Assembly (NCBI GenBank): GCA_010279815.1
Contig: QEOQ01000534.1
Location: 1-64,000, forward strand
DNA: 64,000 nt
Reading direction: 5' to 3'
DNA from: Brachionus plicatilis
Taxonomy: Eukaryota > Rotifera > Eurotatoria > Ploima > Brachionidae
The position numbers and the translations under genes are program-made. Positions 56,033-64,000 of the stretch are shown piece after piece. Below the pieces are notes generated by a model. The model saw nothing but the letters and a program-made list of their open reading frames with translations, did no database searches and was not told where the DNA came from. The first letter of the stretch is position 1. The number at the start of each line of letters is the position of its first letter.

Positions 56033-57237
56033 CTATTTCCAAACTTTGTTAAATACTTCAATAAATTTGTCATAGATCATGAATGTAATTGCAACATCTA
56101 AGCAAACTCTGCTTAATCTTGGCACAGTTCCCTTATAAAAACTAAAAAAAAAAAAAAATGTCCTTTTTTTTTTCTTTAGATACAATCAAAATTACGCTTT
56201 GGGTCCTTCATTCTTCAATATTTGTACCGCACAATCAAAAGTATTCTTGTATTTGCTTGATTCCAAACCCTTGGTGTAAACATTTTGCCAAATAAATAAA
56301 AAAAAAAATTCGCTGCTTAAAGTTTACTTGCATTCTGGTTTTGACTACATCGACTGGAGTATTGCCAAAAACACTAGCAGCTCCAGCAATTAGGCCAAAA
56401 ACTCCGGTCAAAAGAACTGGAACTGGTGCATTATGATCCAAATTCTTTAGTTTTCTGTATTCAGCCTTCAAAGATTCCATTACAAAAAATCTGATGGCTT
56501 GATTTGATCCCTGTTTGATAATTGTAGCCGTGACTCCTTTGTAAACACCACCAATGCCATTCTGTTTGACAATTTCACGAACTCCGTGGAAAAAGCCTCG
56601 ATATTTTGGGTTAGCCGAGTTTTGGTCGTGAATAAACTTCACTTTGACCGTTTCCATCGGTGTCACAGCCAGGATAGCTTCCGAAACCTTTACTTAATTA
56701 CAAGCTAGGTTAACAAAAATTATGATTGATGCTTACTCCTGCGCCAAGACCGGCCAGCAAACGTGTTCCTGGTGTCAATTGGCCTTTATCATTGACCAAA
56801 ATCCGTTTGAACTCTTCAAAAGCACCAAATCTTTGGAAAAATAATTTTTATTTTTTTTTAAATTAATGTTAAAAGCCACCTCACTCCACTTTTGGGAATT
56901 GAACCATAAAGAAGAACACTGAGACCTCTGTAAAGACCAAAAAACCCTCTGTTATGAACCGTCTTTTTGACACAATCGATAGGGCCTGCATATTTTCTCG
57001 CTTGACCCCCTTTGCTGCTACTTTCATCAAGCTGAAGCTGGGTTTTGACAAATTCAGTTGGATAAGTTATCATTATTTCGATGCCGCCCGTAATTCCACC
57101 TTAAAGTTAAAGTAGATTTTGAAAAATTGGATTCAAATTGTTTCCTTGCCTGCAATAATTCCCTTAAGACCTCCGGTTGTTTGCGCCGGGGCGGCCATTA
57201 TTTTTTCACTGTTGGGTCTTTTGTATAATCCGTTCAT
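56033..57237 (-). CDS. SLC25A1: Mitochondrial citrate/tricarboxylate carrier (SLC25A1-like)
   Basis: Six exons give roughly 310 residues, the usual carrier length. The protein exchanges mitochondrial citrate for cytosolic malate across the inner membrane, supplying cytosolic acetyl-CoA for lipid synthesis. It has three tandem repeats of about 100 residues, each with a signature PxD/ExxK/R: PTEFVK, PMETVK and PVDVVK. Citrate-carrier-specific blocks include [105 protein letters not shown] and [20 protein letters not shown]. The end, FNKVWK, also matches the family. The first intron uses a GC donor (G|GCAAGG at 57149-57148); the other four are GT-AG and 48-57 bp or so. No upstream targeting peptide is seen, as is common for this family. 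Confidence 0.96.
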
Positions 57238-59916
57238 GATATCAAAAATCTAGTTCAAACGAAAAAATAAAAAATAAATTTTGACACGTATGAAAAGATA
57301 TATTTTTAAATTTAAATAGTGGCTTACTAAAAGCAAGAGATTTACAAAGTCTCTTACAAAAATTTGTTATGCAATCACTTTAATTCAAATTATAAATTAT
57401 GAAGTTTATCTTCATTAAAAAGGAAAAGAATTCATTCTTATTAAGTTTTTATAATTATTTCAAATTTTTCATGTTTTGTGTTGCATTGAAAAATTTGCTT
57501 GCAAATTCATGTCTATTTAAATAGTCATAAATTAAGTATTTTTTACAGAAATTTGTCACGTGATCAATTTAATTTTCGATTAAATGATACCCTGAGACCC
57601 AAGATAGCTTTTGAAAATCAGTCACCATCTCTTTAATTTAAATTTTTTTTAATTGAGGATTTTTGATGGATTGCATGACTGAAAAATAGAGTAAAATAAT
57701 TTAGTGAATAATTTTTGCTTAGTTTGATTTTTTAGTAAATTTAATAAATTTAGCCAAAACAAGCATTTTTTTTAGACATTTAGAAAATTTGTTTCGGAAT
57801 AATTAGAATGGGTGTGATAATGAATTTTCTACCAAGCGTCATGTTTTTTGCATTACACACAGCCAGAAATGATGTCTAACCATTTTCAATTTTTTTTGCT
57901 TTCGTTTCAAATTTATTTGGACTTTGGTAATACTCAAAATTAAGTATTATATTTCAAAAAAAAAAATGAAGATATATTTATTAATCAAAACTAACTTCTT
58001 TTTCAAATAAAAAACTTAATATTGAGGAAAACTAAATTTTTGTATATATCTAAAATGTGAAAAAACGAAAAAATTATCAAAAATTTTATTTAGTTTCCTT
58101 TTTATTTTTAATAAAATAAACCGAAAAACTTCTGATAATTATTGATTTTTATATTGTAATTCGAATTCAAAATAAATTTTTACGAATTTTTTATCTTTTC
58201 AAGCTTTTTATGCAATTAATTAACATTAAAGAATTGTGCTATCAAATACTTTAAAAAAAAAGGTATCTAAAAATTTAAGTTTCTATCTTTCAATTTAAAT
58301 TGTTTTCTTACTTTTTTTAATTGTAAATCTATAAAGAAATCTTAATTTTTTTTAAACAAAATTTTTATTATTGTCACATTTTCACGATATAATTCTTACA
58401 TAAAAACATATACTCTAATTCATTATGTCTTTTTGTTCTGATTTTATTTTCAATCTCGAAATCTTGTCACAAGATTAGCAATAATAAAATAAAAATGAAA
58501 AAAGCCGAATTAAGAATCAAAATATTTTAAACATTTCCTTTTACTTTACACTTTCTAATCTGAGTCCATCTTTTACAAAGCTTTTAATGGTTTTTATCGT
58601 TAAATAACGATAATTATTGTAATTTATCCATAATTATTGAAAATTTCAGTAAAGAAAAAAAAATCCGAAATATCTCGAAAAAAACCGATTTTCATGAAAA
58701 AAAAATTTTTTTTTTAAATTTTTGAAAAAGTAAAAATAACAAAATTTTCATGAATTTTTTGACGAAAATTGACGTAAATTTAGGGAAATTTTCTTAAAAA
58801 TGGTGAAAAATGGTTAAAGTTCAACAAAAAAGGAAAAATGAATTTTTTTTTATTACATTCTATTTTTTTAAGACAAATTATGAAAATTAATATTTTAATA
58901 TTATTTACGAAACAAATTTTATTTTCCAGCGTTTTTTTTTTGTTAAGCTGTTTGCTGCCTTGTCCCAAGCTTCTTTGAATAAGGATCCTTTTAAAATGAA
59001 TTTCACATTTATTAGTTTTCCCAGATCGTTATTTGAAAATTTTAAGTATGAACATATTAAATTTTTATTTTTAAATACAAAAATTATCAAAAATCATATA
59101 AAAAGAATTGTATTTAAAAAAAAAAATTCAATCAGAATTTAGTTAATTTAGCTAAAAATGGTTTTCATAAAACTTTGACGATTGAAAAATGTAAGAAATA
59201 TATAAATCATCTTAAAAAAGTAAAAAAAATTATTAAAAATTTTAATTTTTTTTTGATTAAACATATCTTAGATCATTGAATTCTAATTGAATATCTTTTT
59301 TTTAATACAGCTCTATATATATGATTTTTGATAACTTTTGTATTTAAAAATAAAAATTTAATATGTTAGTACTTATTAAATTTTAATTATAAGTAAATAC
59401 AGGAGATGTTAAATCAAATTCAAATTTGATAATATGAAAATCATTTTATTAACTAGCTTTTAAGGAAATAGCATCAAGTTGATATCAATTATTATTAAGC
59501 AAATAAAAATTCAATACAAAATAATTTTATTTTATAAAATTTTCTGTAAATTTTGCTTAATCATTTTATAGCATATATTAATTGAAGATTTTTGAAAAAA
59601 TGAAAATTTTATTTTAATAGATTGGACAATTTAACAATAAATAATTATAATTTGAACATTTTTTTTCAATATACAATAAAATTGTTCATTTTTGAATGGA
59701 AAAAAAATAAAAATTTTTTTAAGTAATTTTTATCAAAAAAATTTTAATTATTTGCAAATATAGTTCAAAATAAGAAATGATGATAAATCTTTGGGATAAA
59801 ATAGACGATTCCTCGTACAAAATTTTTATCAAATTATATTTAACAAATTAATTGTGATGCCTCGTCTGAGACCATCAATTAAGCAATCCGCTGAGGTTTC
59901 GCCTAAAACTGCTCAC
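57238..59916. other. Gene-free AT-rich spacer
   Basis: 2.7 kb between the start of the citrate carrier gene and the 3' end of the bZIP gene. Around 58650-58800 a stretch with ATCCGAAATATC and GACGAAAATTGACGTAAATT faintly resembles the arms of the foldback element in the MYT1-like intron. No coding signal. Confidence 0.45.
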
Positions 59917-60687
59917 TTATTTAGTTTTTGAAAAATTTTCGACCAAATAGTCTTTTAGCAGCACATTTAATCGCTCCAATTTGGTCTGTTTTTTTCTCAA
60001 AAACTCATTTTCTTCCTCCAACTGATCACACTTCGAATCCAATTCATTGTAGTACCTTTTTTTGTTAGCACGAGAGCACTTTGATGAAATGTTATTCTTT
60101 TTTCTTCTCTCCAAATAATTGATTAGATCCTCTTCATTAGATATATCCTCGGCTCGGTATACATTTTTTTTGCGTCGTCTTTTTTCCGCTGATGGAAGCA
60201 AATTCCTTATTTCTTTCTGTAAATCTTGGACAGGCTTTTGTTCTGGCTTGGTCTGTGGTGAATACTCGATTATCAAATTCTCAAAGTCTTTTTCACTGTA
60301 GCCAAGACTCTCGAATATCTGGTTGGTGGTGAGTATGCCTTCGGGAGTTTTTTCCGCAGACGGAACAGTGTGAAACAAGTCCAGATCAAAACTTTCTCCA
60401 TTGTTCAATGGTTTAGTCAAGTCAACATCTTCTAGGTTCAAGTCAAAGTCAAAGTCGGCAGCTTCTTGCTTAATGTCAGTCAATAGGGGCTGACTAGAGT
60501 CATTTTTTGTCTCAGATTGGTAATCTGGCTCCTGTTTTACTTCCACCATGCTGTTCTGATTTGAAAGCAGGAACTTGAGCTGATCGGGCTTTATTTTTAT
60601 CACTTTACTTGGCCGCACTGTGGGAATCTTTAGAGACTGGGCAACCCGATTTATTGCTGGCTGGCTTGTTACAACATAGGAGACCAT
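59917..60687 (-). CDS. Single-exon bZIP transcription factor
   Basis: An uninterrupted 256-residue frame; the first true ATG is at 60687-60685 (MVSYVVTSQP). Residues about 193-213 are a basic region, ERRKKNNISSKCSRANKKRY, with the invariant N-x7-R spacing. They are followed by a leucine-zipper coiled coil (LEEENEFLRKKQTKLERLNV). RRKKNN..SK.SR resembles the PAR/C/EBP/NFIL3 group (RRKKNNxAAKRSR), though Ile-Ser-Ser and Cys are unusual. The N-terminal half is acidic (EAADFDFDLNLEDVDL, FDLDLFHTVP), suggesting an activation domain; KQEPDY and DIKQEA resemble sumoylation sites (I/V-K-x-E). The gene has no introns, unlike its neighbours, and a TATA box lies about 120 bp upstream. Orthology is unclear. 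Confidence 0.88.
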   Translation of the reverse strand: MVSYVVTSQPAINRVAQSLKIPTVRPSKVIKIKPDQLKFLLSNQNSMVEVKQEPDYQSETKNDSSQPLLTDIKQEAADFDFDLNLEDVDLTKPLNNGESFDLDLFHTVPSAEKTPEGILTTNQIFESLGYSEKDFENLIIEYSPQTKPEQKPVQDLQKEIRNLLPSAEKRRRKKNVYRAEDISNEEDLINYLERRKKNNISSKCSRANKKRYYNELDSKCDQLEEENEFLRKKQTKLERLNVLLKDYLVENFSKTK

Positions 60688-60802
60688 CTTTTTTGAGTGA
60701 TGCAAAATTACAAGTTAATTGCGTTTTTAGTTAAAATTAGAACCTTTGTTTAGCTGATTTTTTAATTTTTCAAGAATGTGAAATTTTTGAGCTCAATTCT
60801 CT

Positions 60803-60811
60803 CTATTTATA
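60803..60811 (-). promoter_or_regulatory. TATA box of the single-exon bZIP gene
   Basis: TATAAATAG on the minus strand, 116 bp upstream of the ATG, with AGAGAGAATTGAGC following. A start site about 30 bp downstream would give a 5' leader of roughly 85-90 nt. A single AT-rich match would mean little in this DNA, but the position and exact consensus are right. Confidence 0.45.
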
Positions 60812-62971
60812 GTATTTCTTGGCACATAGCATTGAGTTTTAGGCATCAACATTTGATTTAGACATAGCTTTTGGTTTCGTAGACAATGGGTTATTCACTT
60901 TCCGGACCACTGAGTGCGTCAAATTGCTCAAATATTGATGGGATTTATTGATAGCCTTAGATGGATAAAAATTGTTTTTGGTTCTAATGTTCCCAAATGT
61001 TCTGGGTCCAATTTTTTATTTTGAAGCTGCCCGCATTTTAGTCCTTTTTGGCAGTAACATGTTAATTTTATAAAATAAAAAAATTAATTTTAAAATTTTT
61101 GTTAAATTTTGATTAATTTTAAATTTAGCATTTACAATAAGAAATTTCAGCTATTAAGAAGCAGTTTTTTTTCAATCGATCAATGATTCAAATAAAATCT
61201 CAATAATTAACCTCTTTATTTTATTTTAAAAATTTTATTTTCCAATCGATCCAACAAAATGAAATGTGAAAATTTTTTTGTTGTTCAGTGATTATGATAA
61301 AAAAGTCAGTCTTAGATCATCTGACCTATGTATAGGTCTTCTAGGGTTATAAGAAATGACCAGAATTTATTTATTGATCTGGAAACTAGGTAATTTTTTG
61401 ACTATTCACTTCTATTTACTAATTATATTCGATTTTTGTTAAGTGAGCAGTGAATATGATGAACAAAAACATGCAAAAGGAAATTTTTTTTTTTAAATTC
61501 ACAGAAAAATTCCAATTTTTCCATTTTTTAAAAAATGTTGCTCCATCTCAGCCTCATTTTCCTTATTAAAATTCCGGCTGCTAGGTTAACTTAGAGCCTT
61601 TTTGGCTAAATTATCATTTTCAACTGCTAAATCTTTGTGAGTATTTGATTTTATTGTATTTGGTCAAATAAAATATTTAAAGATTTAATGGATTTAAAAC
61701 AATTGAATCCAGCGTCTTAGCTCCCATTTAAAAAAAATTATTTCAACTTCCAAATTTTTTCCGAAAAATTAATTCTTTTTTTCTAGACCACTCATCATTT
61801 TATGCAATTGGATTAAATCAAATCTCAGGATATAATTTTTAGGTTGTTATATTTCCAAAAGCAAAACAGCTTATGAAAAATTAAAAATGACCGTAGAAAA
61901 AAATTAGTTAATAAAAAAGTCAAAGTTTTTAAAGTTTTTAATCAACAAAATATGTTTCCTTTTCGTAATTGCTTTATTTTATTTATTTCTTTTATTTATT
62001 TATTTATTTCTTTTTGAACTGCACCTTTTTTACCTTTATTTTAATTAAACATTTTATTTTTATTTGTTTTGATTTATTTGACAATATATTTTTTTAGTTT
62101 GTTATTACATTTGTGATTTTAATTTTTAAATCTGAAGGAGAATTAGTCCAAAATAAACAAACGAATAAATAAAATAAAGCTGTTTTTCATTCAAAACTTT
62201 AGAATCTAAAATAACTTATTTCAAATTTTTTAAATAAATAATTTTATTTTCTTCATTTTTATAAATATTTAGATTAAATTTTAAATATATAGAAAATAAC
62301 AAAAAATCTAAATCTTAATACTAATAACAAATTATAAACGGAAAGCTGAGTTAAAAAAAATTTTTGATTTAAGTTTTAAATTAAATATTCTTGATATTTT
62401 TTAACTTAAATAATCATTTTATTTGAATAAAAACCATTTTGAATGAATTTTGGGTTGGTTTTTTTGATACTAAATTTGCCCTAGTTATGTATGCCAAAAA
62501 AAATATTAATTTAGATAAATTTTATTCTCCAAATTGTAACAAATTGTTAAAATACTATTTGCTAAGGTGGATTGAGTTTTATGAAGGTGGAACGTGTTCT
62601 TGGACTGTTTCAAACGTAGTTATTTCTTTTTCTTGTCATTTATCTCTAATAATTATTTTAATTGAATTATTTTAAGTCTTTTCAGGATCTTTTTTTCAAT
62701 ATTAATATTTTTTTTATATTTTAAATTCGTTCTGTTGATGGATTAAAAATATGTAGAAAAAAATAGAAGCCAGATTTTTGCATGATTTTTATTTTCTTTA
62801 TCGGAAGGTCTAGTTAAAGAATTGAGTCTAATTTAAAGCGTTAAAATGAGTATTTATTTTATTAAAGAAATCTAACAAATATTTATTTTTAATTTTTCTT
62901 AACTTTTAAATGATAATCTATTATAAAAATAATAAATTTTTAACTTTAGGTTTTGTGAAGTTCAGTACAAA
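60812..62971. other. Gene-free AT-rich spacer
   Basis: Contains an (ATTT)n stretch at about 61977-62012, which may be a reversed retroposon tail. The 78-codon frame at 62439-62675 (+) has no domain and a biased composition, and was not annotated. Confidence 0.45.
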
Positions 62972-63281
62972 AGAACAGAACAAAGTGTAAAAAAATTAAA
63001 TAGCTTTTTATATAAAAGTTTAAAATTAATTCTGTGAATGCAGAATGGTGCAACATTCAAAGTTGCATCAACTGTAAAAGTCTGCTAATGATGTGCAAAA
63101 TCTCTGCAAAATGCACCACACTCGATTATATTGAAACTTAATTTCTGCTAAACTCTGCAAATTTAGCAGACCTTGATATTTGATGCAACTTTGAAAGTTG
63201 CACTAAGTTGCATTTACAGAATTAAATTTAAACATTTAGAAAAGAAGTTATTCAATTTTTTTACACTTTTTTCTGTTTTTC
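62972..63281. mobile_element. Foldback MITE-like element, about 310 bp
   Basis: AACAGAACAAAGTGTAAAAA on the left and the reverse complement of TTTTACACTTTTTTCTGTTT on the right bound arms of about 110-140 bp. Further in, TTAATTCTGTGAATGCA, CAAAGTTGCATCA and GTCTGCTAA are mirrored by TTAGCAGACC, TGATGCAACTTTG and TGCATTTACAGAATTAA. The tip is rich in CTGCAAA words. No coding sequence. Target duplication not determined. Confidence 0.7.
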
Positions 63282-63902
63282 TGTGAATAAAAAATAAAAA
63301 AATTTTAAAAAAAATTTTGAAAAAAAATATTATCATAATAAATCGATTGAAATTTATCAAATGATGTAGCTTTTATATACTTATTGTCATAATTAAATAA
63401 ATCGAAAATCAGAATTGTTAAATTTATAGTCATAGAGAAATTCAGGCCAAATCGAACAAAAAAATGTCATTGTTAAAAAATGAATAAAAAATTTTGAGCT
63501 TTAAGATATTTGAATTGATTATCAACTTCAACTTACTCAAAAAATGGATTTAATTGTATAAAACATAAACTAGCGTTTTCTATATGCTGAAAGAAGGGCG
63601 TTCCACCTTCAAGCAGCTGACTTTTACTAGTTATTTTTTTTTTACTAAATACTATTTTACTAAAATGGATTTACATTTCAATTCAGAAATTTTTTTTTCC
63701 AAGTCTGATCTAAGAAAATAAAGAATTAATCTGAAAAAATGTTATCTCAAAATCAAAATGTTTACCCATTTTATTATAGTTCGAATCAAAATGGGGGCGC
63801 AAAAAAATCATGCTTTTCTTAACTTTTTCACAATACTGTAAAAAAATTTAGCACATCAAATTTTTGTTAAATTTTATTAAAATATAAAAAAAATACTCAA
63901 TA
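63282..63902. other. Gene-free spacer
   Basis: AT-rich DNA without recognised features. Confidence 0.4.
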
Positions 63903-63977
63903 CAGGACTGAAAGTGAGGTAAAAGACCATTCAAAACTACTCGGCATCCTCCCTTAACTATTATTTAAAAAAATTAA
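63903..63977 (+). repeat. Retroposon 3' tail (family B)
   Basis: CAGGACTGAAAGTGAGGTAA, a pyrimidine-rich core (CGGCATCCTCCC) and an A-rich end that runs to the edge of the window. Confidence 0.45.
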
Positions 63978-64000
63978 CATTTATAATTAATAAAAAATTA

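Noticed and set aside
1943..58765. Other CRE-like words (TGACGTAA near 1943 and 58750, TGACGTCT near 50972)
   Set aside because: One or two mismatches from the octamer, isolated and far from any recognised gene start.
62439..62675. 78-codon ORF near the right end
   Set aside because: Biased Ile/Leu/Phe/Asn composition, no domain, no splice neighbours and no stronger evidence than chance in AT-rich DNA.

Overview
The window is AT-rich metazoan nuclear DNA. Genes are interrupted by short GT-AG introns, mostly about 40-135 bp, and encode animal-type proteins: a CREB-type bZIP factor, a MYT1-type zinc finger factor, a CUB/LDL-receptor-A membrane protein, the ER glucose-6-phosphate translocase and the mitochondrial citrate carrier. 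Compact genes set in very AT-rich, repeat-filled spacers fit a small invertebrate. A monogonont rotifer is one plausible source, but nothing here fixes the taxon. A run of 23 Ns at 19487-19509 marks an assembly gap.

Layout. 1-10.8 kb is gene-free and holds transposons: a 571 bp foldback element, a small CAGT-ended MITE, and a 3.1 kb Tc1 element with recognisable inverted repeats and a broken transposase. 10.8-13.9 kb is a gene cluster: a glutathione S-transferase (-) divergent from a CUB/LDLa single-pass membrane protein (+), which converges on a small EF-hand gene (-). 16.0-17.1 kb carries a JmjC/cupin protein with a signal peptide. 18.5-21.7 kb carries a CREB-like factor (-) divergent from SLC37A4 (+), with perfect CRE octamers in the shared upstream region and in a CREB intron. 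23.4-31 kb is mobile DNA: a dead non-LTR retrotransposon, MITEs and hAT-like elements. 31.7-34.4 kb is the two-finger MYT1-like gene. An array of local repeats (34.9-36.4 kb) lies just upstream of it, followed by an 18 kb gene desert. That desert includes a GC-rich 1.3 kb hAT-type foldback element with a perfect 8 bp target duplication (41603-42906). 52.6-55.3 kb holds retrotransposon remnants. 56.0-57.2 kb is the citrate carrier SLC25A1, 59.9-60.7 kb is a single-exon bZIP factor with a TATA box, and the last 3 kb is spacer with one more foldback element.

Functionally the genes are housekeeping metabolism (GST, SLC37A4, SLC25A1), transcription factors (CREB-like, MYT1-like, an orphan bZIP) and secretory or membrane proteins. 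The one suggestive regulatory link is CREB-like/SLC37A4: the two genes share an upstream region with a perfect CRE, and the CREB-like gene has two more CRE-type sites in an intron inside its bZIP coding region. Much of the remaining interest lies in mobile DNA. At least seven foldback or inverted-repeat elements of several families are visible, and two recurrent retroposon tail families are scattered through the window.
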